Assembly: GCA_012513515.1 (NCBI GenBank)
Contig: JAAZCA010000019.1
Location: 62,001-126,000 of the forward strand
DNA: 64,000 nucleotides
From: Myxococcales bacterium
Lineage (GTDB): Bacteria; UBA10199; 2-02-FULL-44-16; JAAZCA01
Direction of reading: 5' to 3'
Positions within the stretch are counted from its first letter, which is position 1, and each line of letters opens with the position of its first letter. Under the pieces are notes generated by a model that was not told the DNA's origin, searched no databases, and saw nothing but the letters and a program-made list of their open reading frames with translations. Position numbers and translations under genes: made by a program. Below, piece after piece: positions 45,746-53,778 of the stretch.

Positions 45746-45775
45746 ATTGCGCGTAGTCGATACGGAGATAAAAAT

Positions 45776-47131
45776 ATGAATACCAGGATAACCGTCGTTT
45801 TCTTTCTGTTTCTCTCCATTCTTTTGGCTGTTCCGAGTTTTTCGTGGGCCGAGGATTTCGGAAATTCCGAAACCGTTGCATCTACGGCGCAAGAGGCGTC
45901 ATCGAAAAGCTCATTCGACACATGGACGGTGATCGAGAGGCTCTACAAGAGCACCGGAATATATCAGTTCATATACAGAAAGGTCGGCGATCCGGAGCCG
46001 GCGAGCATGCTCATCCCACAGGTCGTAGAAGATTATCCAACTGCATCCGGCTGGATGAAGCTCGTAATGATAGCGGTGGGATGCCTCCTCCTGTATCTTG
46101 CGATAGTAAAAAAATTCGAGCCCCTGCTTCTTTTGCCGATAGGGTTTGGGACGATACTTACCAACATACCCATGGGGGGAATCGCACAGGAAGGCGGGTT
46201 GCTCAAATATTTCTTCGATATCGGTATTGCCACCGAGGTCTGTCCTTTGCTGATTTTTCTTGGTATCGGCGCGCTGACGGATTTCGGCCCCCTTATCGCG
46301 AATCCCAAGACCGCTCTTTTGGGGGCAGCCGCCCAGATAGGAGTCTTCGGGGCGCTTATCGGGGCGCTTCTTCTGACCAAATACGCAGGATTTAATTTTT
46401 CATTACAGGATGCGTGTTCCATAGGTATTATCGGCGGGGCGGACGGGCCGACCTCGATATTTCTATCCAGCCAACTTTCGCCGAATTTGATGGGAGCGAT
46501 AGCGGTGGCGGCGTATTCATATATGGCGCTCGTTCCGCTGATTCAGCCGCCGATAATGCGACTGCTGACGAACGAGAAGGAGCGCATGGTCGTGATGGAG
46601 CAGCTTCGCCCGGTTTCGCGTGCCGAAAAGATAATTTTCCCTCTCATCATATTGTTCTCATGTATACTCCTGCTTCCTACGGCGGCTCCCCTTATGGGGT
46701 TGCTCGCGTTTGGAAATCTGCTGCGCGAGTCGGGCGTCGTGGAGAGGCTCTCCAAGACGGCTCAGAATGAGATGATAAACCTGGTAACCATCGTACTGGG
46801 GCTCGGCGTCTCCACCAAGCTTTCTGCAGAGAGATTTCTAAGAGTTGAGACCCTCGGCATTATAGTGCTTGGGCTTGTTGCTTTCGCACTTTCAACGGCC
46901 GGAGGAGTTATATTCGGGAAAATAATGTGCAAGTTCACAGGGGGGAAAGTCAATCCGTTGATAGGCGCTGCGGGAGTCTCCGCTGTTCCCATGGCCGCGC
47001 GTGTCGCGGCTGTCGAGGGACAGCGCGCCAACCCGACCAATTATCTCCTCATGCACGCGATGGGGCCCAACGTCGCCGGAGTTATAGGCACGGCGATCGC
47101 CGCAGGCGTTCTCTTGGCTGTTTTTAAATAA
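45776..47131 (+). CDS. oadB: Sodium-pump decarboxylase beta subunit
   Basis: A 451-residue membrane protein. The family core includes TNIPMGG, the signature [20 protein letters not shown] and the C-terminal [11 protein letters not shown]. It decarboxylates carboxybiotin on the alpha subunit and exports Na+. The N-terminus has an additional signal-like helix and about 50 hydrophilic residues (ending near [21 protein letters not shown]) not found in short OadB proteins. SD: CGGAGA. It converges on bioY with 24 bases between. Confidence 0.94.
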   Translation: MNTRITVVFFLFLSILLAVPSFSWAEDFGNSETVASTAQEASSKSSFDTWTVIERLYKSTGIYQFIYRKVGDPEPASMLIPQVVEDYPTASGWMKLVMIAVGCLLLYLAIVKKFEPLLLLPIGFGTILTNIPMGGIAQEGGLLKYFFDIGIATEVCPLLIFLGIGALTDFGPLIANPKTALLGAAAQIGVFGALIGALLLTKYAGFNFSLQDACSIGIIGGADGPTSIFLSSQLSPNLMGAIAVAAYSYMALVPLIQPPIMRLLTNEKERMVVMEQLRPVSRAEKIIFPLIILFSCILLLPTAAPLMGLLAFGNLLRESGVVERLSKTAQNEMINLVTIVLGLGVSTKLSAERFLRVETLGIIVLGLVAFALSTAGGVIFGKIMCKFTGGKVNPLIGAAGVSAVPMAARVAAVEGQRANPTNYLLMHAMGPNVAGVIGTAIAAGVLLAVFK

Positions 47132-47155
47132 AATCTGAAATTTAGGGCGATGCTT

Positions 47156-47713
47156 CTACTGCAATAACCTGCTGACCTTGGAAGCCCCGATCGAAGCTGC
47201 GATAGCCTTGATTATGTCCCCGGCCATGAATGGATATGCGCCCATTGCGATCGCCATCTGCCAGCCGGATCCTGATGCGAGTTTTAGATGGGTCACTCCT
47301 GCTATGTATATGGACAGAGTCGCTGCGATATAGATGGCGGCCCTGACGACCGGAGTAGCCTTTTTTGCCGGAGCGAAACCGACTATTCCAGCGGCGATGG
47401 CAAACCCCAGAAGATATCCTCCAGAGGGCCCCATGAGATGGGCCAGGCCGCTTTCTCCGGCAAAGAACGGTGCGCCAGCGATTCCCAGGACCAGATACCA
47501 CCCCACCATCTCGAGCGCGTAGAAACGTCCGAGGATTCCAGCCCCTGCGAGCAGAACGAATGTCTGAAGCGTGAATGGAACAGGGGTCCCCGGGAGCGGG
47601 ATTCTGACTAGGGCGGAAAAACCCAGCAGCACGGCAAATGCGAGGCTTGCTGCCGACATGACGAGCGTCCTGCGAATGCTTGTTGAACCGAGAAGTGCGT
47701 TTTGGATGTTCAT
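47156..47713 (-). CDS. bioY: Biotin transporter substrate-binding protein BioY
   Basis: A 185-residue membrane protein with six helices. Motifs GTPVPFTLQTFVLLAGAGILG and GPSGGYLLGF are typical BioY. It is the S-component of an ECF transporter and can also work alone. No EcfA/EcfT genes are in the window. Together with birA and the biotinylated pump it makes a biotin-centred neighbourhood and suggests the cell imports biotin. Confidence 0.95.
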   Translation of the reverse strand: MNIQNALLGSTSIRRTLVMSAASLAFAVLLGFSALVRIPLPGTPVPFTLQTFVLLAGAGILGRFYALEMVGWYLVLGIAGAPFFAGESGLAHLMGPSGGYLLGFAIAAGIVGFAPAKKATPVVRAAIYIAATLSIYIAGVTHLKLASGSGWQMAIAMGAYPFMAGDIIKAIAASIGASKVSRLLQ

Positions 47714-47741
47714 TTTTAGGCTCCGTTGTTTAGAGCAGGTA

Positions 47742-47769
47742 TCTATACGTCTCTGGCTGATATTGTCAA
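47742..47769 (-). promoter_or_regulatory. Putative sigma-70 promoter of bioY
   Basis: On the minus strand TTGACA (47764-47769) is followed by a 16-base spacer and TATAGA (47742-47747), about 30 bases before the bioY ATG. This implies bioY can be transcribed independently of the cyuA-like gene upstream. Confidence 0.6.
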
Positions 47770-47802
47770 ATCTTCCGGTGCTGTTGATGCTCTATGCCGT
47801 TT

Positions 47803-49074
47803 TTATTTTTTCTTTCTTCTTTCTCTTTTCGACTCCATGATTTTCAGGATCTCTTTGTCGGCGCTGATCATCCCATTGATAGCGATGCGCCCCATGTTGA
47901 CCAGAGATGCAGTTCCATCACCTCCGACTATTCCGTCCTCTTCAGGAATTCCTATTCCGCTCAAGGCGAGGGTTGCCGCTCTGAATGCAGCGTCGACGCT
48001 GGTCATGGTTTTTAGCGCGCAACCTATCTTTGCGCCGTCGCAGATCATTCCGGTTATGTTGCCGACCATGTTGTTGATGGCGAATGAGATCTCCTTTTCA
48101 GAGCCGCCTTTTATATAGACCATGGCGCATGCCAGCCCTATTCCGGCTGCGTTTGAACAGCCGCAGACGGCCGACAGGGTTCCCAGGCTAGAGGTGGTTT
48201 TGGATGTGAACAGAAGCGATATGGCCAGCCCCTCTTCTATCACGCGCGGGGGGACCTTCCATTTCTCTTCCAGAAGCAGGATCGGTACCGTGGATACGAT
48301 CCCTTTGTTGCCTGATCCCGATATCGACATGACGGGATAATCCTCACCCCACATCCTCGCATAGACTCCTGCGCAGACGATGCTCGATATTCCAGTTAGG
48401 GCCTCTCCTCTGAATAGTTCAAAAAAAGATTTTGGAAATAGAGAGAGGCCGTGTTTTGCGATCCTGAGATTCATCTCCGCGCCATTGCGAAGGATGGCTC
48501 GGTCGCTTTGAGAGATCCCCTTTGCCAGCCGGATTATCTTTTTAGGCGAAAGCGTTTCAGCCCACTTTCTGGCGCCAGCATTGGAAGTTTTGCATTTGAC
48601 GGGTTTTCCGGAAAATACCTTTTTGCCGGACGAGTGGATCGATCTCAGATTTGTGTGTGTTTTTTCTATAACGGCCCGCGCGTTTTTTCCATTTTCAGAA
48701 AATACTGTGAAGTCGATATGAAGGTCTTTTTTCTTCCGGTCTATTTGTATTTTTACGGAGTTCGATTTTACAAGCGATGCCGCCTTCTTCAGAACTTTGT
48801 CGTCGATTCCCCTGAAGCAGATGAGGCCGTCTTCGTAATTCTTTAGAAAAGCACCTATGGCGGCCGCCCATGTGATGCCGGTTTTATGGCCGCTGTGAGG
48901 TATTCCTGCGGCATAGCAGTTTTTGTACATCTTCGGATCGACGATGAGTTTGATGGATGATGGCTCGCCCTGCAGGTGTTTTGCCGCGGTCATCCCCGCG
49001 AAGGCGATCGATGCCGGTTCGGTGCAGCCTAGCGCCTGCACCCATTCTTCCCTCAGGAATTTTGTGAAGTTCAT
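47803..49074 (-). CDS. L-cysteine desulfidase family protein (CyuA/YhaM)
   Basis: 423 residues with the CyuA start pattern LREEWVQALGCTEPASIAFA and the later blocks MSISGSGNKGIVSTVPIL and GMICDGAKIGCALK. Family members are [4Fe-4S] enzymes that degrade L-cysteine to pyruvate, ammonia and sulfide, and the conserved Cys residues in these blocks fit cluster ligation. The fold is related to L-serine dehydratase, so serine activity is an alternative. It is transcribed towards bioY. Confidence 0.88.
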   Translation of the reverse strand: MNFTKFLREEWVQALGCTEPASIAFAGMTAAKHLQGEPSSIKLIVDPKMYKNCYAAGIPHSGHKTGITWAAAIGAFLKNYEDGLICFRGIDDKVLKKAASLVKSNSVKIQIDRKKKDLHIDFTVFSENGKNARAVIEKTHTNLRSIHSSGKKVFSGKPVKCKTSNAGARKWAETLSPKKIIRLAKGISQSDRAILRNGAEMNLRIAKHGLSLFPKSFFELFRGEALTGISSIVCAGVYARMWGEDYPVMSISGSGNKGIVSTVPILLLEEKWKVPPRVIEEGLAISLLFTSKTTSSLGTLSAVCGCSNAAGIGLACAMVYIKGGSEKEISFAINNMVGNITGMICDGAKIGCALKTMTSVDAAFRAATLALSGIGIPEEDGIVGGDGTASLVNMGRIAINGMISADKEILKIMESKRERRKKK

Positions 49075-49404
49075 GCGTCACTAATTACATCCAGAAGGGA
49101 AATGAGACAAGGGGAAAGGTGTGAGGTGTAAGTTTCGGCGCAGGATTGTAAGTAGTTGTTATATAAATATTTTATATGAAGATCCCCAGTCCGTCCTTGG
49201 CTCGGGATGTGGACTCCATGCTCCTGACGGAAAATTTTGCTTCCATCCTTCTCTCAATTCATATACAAGCTCGCGCTACAATGATCGATCGTTTGAAGCG
49301 CAGGGAACACCGTAATATTACGGTTTGCCGCATACCGTGAGAGATCGATATTCGGTTTTGCGCTTCCGGCTTCCGGCGACGGCAACAGAAAGGAATGGTA
49401 TTGT
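49075..49404. other. Intergenic leader region of the cold-shock gene
   Basis: 330 bases upstream of cspA without a credible gene. It has an A/T-rich patch near 49155-49180 (TATAAATATTTTATATG) and the perfect palindrome at 49309-49324. Csp genes usually have long untranslated leaders, so much of this may be transcribed. Confidence 0.5.
49309..49324. promoter_or_regulatory. Perfect 16-bp palindrome upstream of cspA
   Basis: ACCGTAATATTACGGT is a perfect dyad about 80 bases before the cspA start. It could be a repressor or activator site. No regulator gene lies beside it. Confidence 0.4.
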
Positions 49405-49608
49405 ATGGCAAGAGGAACAGTGAAGTGGTTCAGGGACGAGAAGGGTTTCGGTTTTATCACTCCCGAGGATGGTGGCGAAGATCTCTTCGTGCACTTCTCC
49501 GCTATTCAGGGCGAAGGCTTCAAATCCCTGAAAGAGGGGCAGGCAGTCGAGTTTGAAGTTACAAAAGGTCCGAAGGGGTTGCAGGCTTCAAACGTCCGTA
49601 CCGCTTAA
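49405..49608 (+). CDS. cspA: Cold-shock family protein
   Basis: A 67-residue single CSD domain with RNP-1 KGFGFI and RNP-2 LFVHFS, the nucleic-acid-binding aromatic motifs. It acts as an RNA chaperone. MARGTVKWF is the typical start. A terminator follows 26 bases after the stop. Confidence 0.97.
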   Translation: MARGTVKWFRDEKGFGFITPEDGGEDLFVHFSAIQGEGFKSLKEGQAVEFEVTKGPKGLQASNVRTA

Positions 49609-50047
49609 CGCTGGCTGATATCTCAAAATCTGAAATCCCCGGTTCGAAAGAATCGGGGGTTTTCTTTTTGCGCGAAACTAAACGTTGATGATTCGAAGTG
49701 AAAATTTAGAATGCAAACTGGAGCTCGTTCATGAATCCTTGCGTTTTGAATGAATTCGGACATTTTTGCTCTCCTTTTCCGATTGTAATTATATCGAATT
49801 TTAAATTTCAACCCGACGCGGGCATGAGAAACATAGGCCAGATCAGAATACAAATCTAATGACGAGGTTCTGGAAGAGCCTCTGTCGTCACTTTGAATAA
49901 TTCAAGCGGTCAATAATACCAATAATTTTAATATTTTGAGCCGAGGAATATTTTTGGCTTGTTAAAACGATCTCTTCCTAATATCGAGACGGCTCATTAT
50001 TCGGGCGTTATCGGCCCTGACAACTTTTGCGAAAGGGAGGATCGTTT
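49609..50047. other. A/T-rich intergenic region
   Basis: 439 bases holding the cspA terminator and a long A/T-rich tract (about 49770-49980) that probably carries the aldolase promoter. A 76-codon minus-strand frame here overlaps the terminator and has no support as a gene. Confidence 0.6.
49634..49670 (+). terminator. Rho-independent terminator of cspA
   Basis: The 12-bp near-perfect stem AATCCCCGGTTC / GAATCGGGGGTT, with a GAAA loop, is followed by TTCTTTTT. Confidence 0.9.
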
Positions 50048-51082
50048 ATGGTTTCTTACAAGGAGCTCGGCCTGGTGAATTCTCGCGAAATCTTTGAAAG
50101 GGCGCTCAAAGAGGGCTTCGCGGTCCCTGCCTACAATTTCAACAATATGGAACAGCTGCAGGCTATAATCACCGCCTGCGTAGAGACGCGTTCGCCGGTG
50201 ATCCTTCAGGTCTCCAGCGGTGCCCGTAAATACGCCAATCAGACGCTGCTTCGCTATATGGCGCAGGGTGCGGTTCAGATGGCGCGCGAGATGGAAAAGT
50301 CTTTCGGCTGCGACAAACAGATTCCGATCGTGCTCCACCTCGACCATGGCGATACCTTCGAACTTTGCAAATCCTGCATCGATACCGGTTTCTCATCCGT
50401 TATGATAGACGGATCGCATCATCCCTACGACAAGAATGTGGAGCTGACCAGGCAGGTTGTCGAGTATGCTCATAAGCACGATGTGACGGTCGAAGGTGAG
50501 CTTGGCGTGCTTGCCGGCATCGAGGATGATGTCGTTGCAGAGCATTCTACCTATACGCAGCCGGAAGAGGTCGTCGATTTTGTCAGCAAGACCGGCGTCG
50601 ATTCGCTCGCTATTTCCATCGGTACTTCTCATGGCGCGAACAAATTCAAGCCGGCTCAGTGTACTCGAGCTGCCGATGGCACCTTGATTCCGCCGCCCCT
50701 TCGCTTCGATATACTGTCTGCGATAGAAAAACAGATTCCCGGTTTTTCCATCGTGCTTCACGGCTCTTCCAGCGTTCCGAAGGAAGCCGTGGAAACTATC
50801 AACAAGTTTGGTGGAGCTCTCAAGGATTCTATTGGAATTCCGGAGGAACAGCTTCGACAGGCGGCGAAATCTGCAGTTTGCAAGATCAACATCGATTCCG
50901 ACGGCAGGCTCGTGATGACCGCTGCTATCCGCAAATGTTTTGTTGAAAACCCTGCGGAATTCGATCCGCGCAAGTATTTGGGCCCCGCCCGCGCAGCGCT
51001 GATCGAGATGTATAAGGAGAAAAACCGCAACGTGCTGGGATCAGCCGGGCGCTATGGCGCGGAAGTAGCCTCGAAGAAATGA
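50048..51082 (+). CDS. fba: Class II fructose-bisphosphate aldolase
   Basis: 344 residues from the ATG at 50048, which has GGGAGG upstream; an in-frame earlier start at 50027 falls within that site. It splits fructose 1,6-bisphosphate into two triose phosphates in glycolysis and makes it in gluconeogenesis. Zinc-site and active-site blocks are HLDHGD, DGSHHPYDKN, EGELGVLAG and VLHGSSS, and NINIDSDGR-type residues (KINIDSDGRLV) end the barrel. It has its own terminator. Confidence 0.94.
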   Translation: MVSYKELGLVNSREIFERALKEGFAVPAYNFNNMEQLQAIITACVETRSPVILQVSSGARKYANQTLLRYMAQGAVQMAREMEKSFGCDKQIPIVLHLDHGDTFELCKSCIDTGFSSVMIDGSHHPYDKNVELTRQVVEYAHKHDVTVEGELGVLAGIEDDVVAEHSTYTQPEEVVDFVSKTGVDSLAISIGTSHGANKFKPAQCTRAADGTLIPPPLRFDILSAIEKQIPGFSIVLHGSSSVPKEAVETINKFGGALKDSIGIPEEQLRQAAKSAVCKINIDSDGRLVMTAAIRKCFVENPAEFDPRKYLGPARAALIEMYKEKNRNVLGSAGRYGAEVASKK

Positions 51083-51106
51083 TTTCATTTGAACTATGAC
51101 TCAATG

Positions 51107-51144
51107 AAAAGTCCCCCTTGCGAAGAGGGGGACTTTTGTTTTTT
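51107..51144 (+). terminator. Rho-independent terminator of fba
   Basis: The 12-bp perfect stem AAAAGTCCCCCT / AGGGGGACTTTT, with a short TGCGAAG-type loop, is followed by GTTTTTT. Confidence 0.92.
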
Positions 51145-51172
51145 CCCAGTCACGGTTGTTGCGGGATCACGC
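51145..51172 (+). repeat. Dispersed palindromic repeat, truncated unit
   Basis: CCCAGTCACGGTTGTTGCGGG begins at the end of the T run of the fba terminator and stops after GATCACGCGG, so it is a left-half fragment. Confidence 0.65.
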
Positions 51173-51238
51173 GGTGTTGGTAAGGATAAAACCTAATCCA
51201 ATATTTTAGGATGTTTTTTCATGGTCTTTCACAAAGTG

Positions 51239-52375
51239 TTAGAGTCTGTTTATGTGCACTATCTTCGCTCCGTCCATGCCGTTGAAACGGGTTGAAGAGG
51301 CGATGCTGTAGGCACCGATGTTCTCGGTATAGAGGCGTTCTCCGATCTTCAGATCGGATGGAAGCTGCTCTGCCAGCGAGACCTTGTCGAAGCTGTCGCA
51401 GGTGGGTCCTACCACCGCGCAGAGTTCTTCCGGTCCTTCGCGGAAGGCTTTGAAATTCGGAACCCAGTGGTCGAACACCACTCCGGAAAAGGTATGATAG
51501 ACGCCATCGTTTATATGGTAGAAGACCTTGCCGTCGCGCCTGGCCTTGCCGATGATTTCCGAAACGAGAGTCGCAGCGGTGCCGACCATGAATCGCCCCG
51601 GTTCTGCTATGATTTCGACATCCTTTGGAAAGAGCCTGTCGCACTCCGAGTTGATTATCTCGGCTAGTTTTTCGAAGTGCGGGACCTGTGCGTCGTATGC
51701 CGCAGGAAAACCGCCGCCGAGATCCAGGATTTTCAAATGGTAGCCCTTGTTTCTGGAATCGTTCATCAGCTTAGCGGAAATCTCAAGTGCGGCGATGTAG
51801 TTGTCGAAGTTCAGACACTGGCTGCCCACGTGAAAACTAAGCCCCTCTACAACGAGCCCCAGATCGAATGCCTCTTTGATGAGCGATGCCGACTCCGATG
51901 GATCGGCGCCGAACTTGGAGCCCATCTCGACCTGAGAACCGATATCCGGAACTCTTAACCTCAGCACTACGCCGGCTGTGTTGCAGTATTCGCGGATCTT
52001 CATAAGCTCGTCGCGATTGTCGTAGGTCATCAGCGGCTTGTAGTGTTTGATCTTCTTCAGCGTCGGGATGTCCTTTATAGTGTTCGAGAAGATGATCTTG
52101 TCCCAGACATAGAAATCTTTATCCTTTTCATCTAAAGAATTGATGTACTCGTAAACCTGCATGAACTCGTTGTACGATGCCACGTCAAAGCTGGCTCCTT
52201 CATGAAAGAGCGTCTTGATTATCTCCTGATTGGAATTTGCCTTTACCGCGTAGTAGGCCTGCACCCTGGGGAGGTGCTTCTTGAAGTTCCTGTAGCTCTG
52301 GCGGATCTTTTCGTGATCGATGATGAAGAGCGGCGTTCCGTGTTCGTCCGCGAGCTTTTGCAGATTTTCTTTCAT
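51239..52375 (-). CDS. Ornithine/lysine-type decarboxylase (alanine-racemase fold)
   Basis: A 378-residue PLP enzyme of the eukaryotic-type ODC fold. The PLP lysine is in YYAVKANSN, the phosphate-binding GGGFPA follows, and the C-terminal active-site motif is GPTCDSFD with the catalytic Cys from the partner subunit. The product would be putrescine (or cadaverine). Carboxynorspermidine decarboxylases share this fold but lack the GPTCDxxD pattern as seen here. A GGAGG site precedes the ATG, and the gene lies 29 bases after a deoxyhypusine-synthase-like gene, a polyamine pairing. Confidence 0.9.
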   Translation of the reverse strand: MKENLQKLADEHGTPLFIIDHEKIRQSYRNFKKHLPRVQAYYAVKANSNQEIIKTLFHEGASFDVASYNEFMQVYEYINSLDEKDKDFYVWDKIIFSNTIKDIPTLKKIKHYKPLMTYDNRDELMKIREYCNTAGVVLRLRVPDIGSQVEMGSKFGADPSESASLIKEAFDLGLVVEGLSFHVGSQCLNFDNYIAALEISAKLMNDSRNKGYHLKILDLGGGFPAAYDAQVPHFEKLAEIINSECDRLFPKDVEIIAEPGRFMVGTAATLVSEIIGKARRDGKVFYHINDGVYHTFSGVVFDHWVPNFKAFREGPEELCAVVGPTCDSFDKVSLAEQLPSDLKIGERLYTENIGAYSIASSTRFNGMDGAKIVHINRL

Positions 52376-52404
52376 CTTTTTATTCCTCCGTGTGAGGCAA
52401 AGAT

Positions 52405-53589
52405 CTATTCGCCGAGTTTTTTAATGAGGCCTCTCAAATGTTCGACCTCTTTGTTGTTCTCAAGATATGACTTGATGAGCTTTTGCCTTAACTCGTCGCC
52501 GCGGTCGTAGAGCCGCTTCAACTTCTTGGGCGAGGTGGTTTGAATCGTGTAGGCCACGAGAAGAGGGAAGGCGAGGGTCACATCCAAATACGCCGTGACG
52601 GTTTCATCGAGCTGAGTTGGATCGATCTTTCCCCAACTCGCCGCTTCCGATGGCGGAGCGCCAGAAAGACCGCCGGTATCGGGGCGCGCGTCGGTTATGT
52701 TGATGTCGTAGTCCTGCCCGGCCTCAGGTATCATGAGAACTTCCTGGATCTGCGGTTCTGTCTGCAGCATGAAATTCTTCGGGCTTCCTCCGCCGACAAG
52801 GATTACGCCGGTCTTTCCCTTTTCATACTGTTTCGCATTGAGGATGATGGCGGTGGAGTCGTTGACGTCGATGCTGGGGTTGATCTTCAATTTAAAGTGA
52901 TCAGTGAGACCGGATGCCTCGGCGAGCAGCTCGACGCCGGCGACGTTCATGCCGATTGTGGAGTCGCCGGGCGATGACGTGAATACCGGTATGCCGTTTC
53001 TGTAGGCCGCCGCAACTATGCTGACCTGACCGGTATTATTTTTGCGTTCGCACTCGTCCAACACCTTTCCGAGGTGGTGGTAGAATTCACGCGTCCCCAT
53101 CTCTTTTTGAAATTCAGGGCGGACGAGTATTTCGCGGAGTTTGCGATCGGTCTCCATCAGGATGTCTTCGTAATCGAAAAGGATGTCATAGATTCTAGTC
53201 ACCCCCTTGTCCCTCAGGTCGGCATCGTTAACGTTATGGCTGCCGCGGAAGAGGGGGAGGTTGAAGGCGTAGTGTATGTCGTGGTACATGTTAGCGCCGG
53301 TTGCGGATATCCAGTCAACGAAGCCGTGGTTCATGAGCGGAATTACAGCAGATGGCCCGAGCCCTGCCGGCGTTAGCGCCCCGGCGAGGCTAAGACCCAC
53401 CGTGACTTCATCCTTGGAATACCTGTCGCGCATCAGATGGCATGCGGCGCGTAACCTACCGCCATTGTAGGCGTCGAGATTGTCGATGACGCTTACTATG
53501 CTGCTGTTTTTCGAGATCGCCTCCGGCAAAATCCTCTTGCCGGAGAGATATTTGGCCTTGCCGGGACAGCATTTATTGTTGTGACCCAT
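52405..53589 (-). CDS. Deoxyhypusine synthase-family protein, probable polyamine synthase
   Basis: A 394-residue NAD-dependent aminobutyl transferase family member. The lysine that forms the enzyme intermediate is conserved in VGGGSPKNF, and DARPDTGGLSGAPPSEAASWGKI matches the NAD-site block. Bacteria lack eIF5A, the protein substrate of the true enzyme, so a free polyamine is the probable acceptor. Homospermidine formation from two putrescines is the best-supported alternative because the decarboxylase gene follows. A GGAGA site precedes the ATG. Confidence 0.88.
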   Translation of the reverse strand: MGHNNKCCPGKAKYLSGKRILPEAISKNSSIVSVIDNLDAYNGGRLRAACHLMRDRYSKDEVTVGLSLAGALTPAGLGPSAVIPLMNHGFVDWISATGANMYHDIHYAFNLPLFRGSHNVNDADLRDKGVTRIYDILFDYEDILMETDRKLREILVRPEFQKEMGTREFYHHLGKVLDECERKNNTGQVSIVAAAYRNGIPVFTSSPGDSTIGMNVAGVELLAEASGLTDHFKLKINPSIDVNDSTAIILNAKQYEKGKTGVILVGGGSPKNFMLQTEPQIQEVLMIPEAGQDYDINITDARPDTGGLSGAPPSEAASWGKIDPTQLDETVTAYLDVTLAFPLLVAYTIQTTSPKKLKRLYDRGDELRQKLIKSYLENNKEVEHLRGLIKKLGE

Positions 53590-53778
53590 CGAAATTCTCC
53601 GATTCCTTGTAAAGTTTAGGGAGGGTGTATAGTGATACCCCGGCTGTAAAACAAGCTAAAATTTAGTTCCGGCCGAGGAGTTTTGAGGGTGAGATTCCTG
53701 CCTTTACGGAGGCGAAAGTCCGGCGCCTCCCTTCGACATGCGTGCATCGGTTGTTCGCATTGTAGTCAAGGCAGGCAA

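Noticed and set aside
49623-49853. A 76-codon minus-strand frame after cspA
   Set aside because: It overlaps the cspA terminator, and its composition is that of A/T-rich intergenic DNA.
52405-53589. A genuine deoxyhypusine synthase acting on eIF5A
   Set aside because: Bacteria have no eIF5A, and the neighbour is a free-amino-acid decarboxylase, so a polyamine substrate is more likely.
53708-53730. A terminator after the 904-residue gene (GGAGGCG / CGCCTCC stem)
   Set aside because: The stem is only 7 bp and no T run follows on either strand, so it was not listed.
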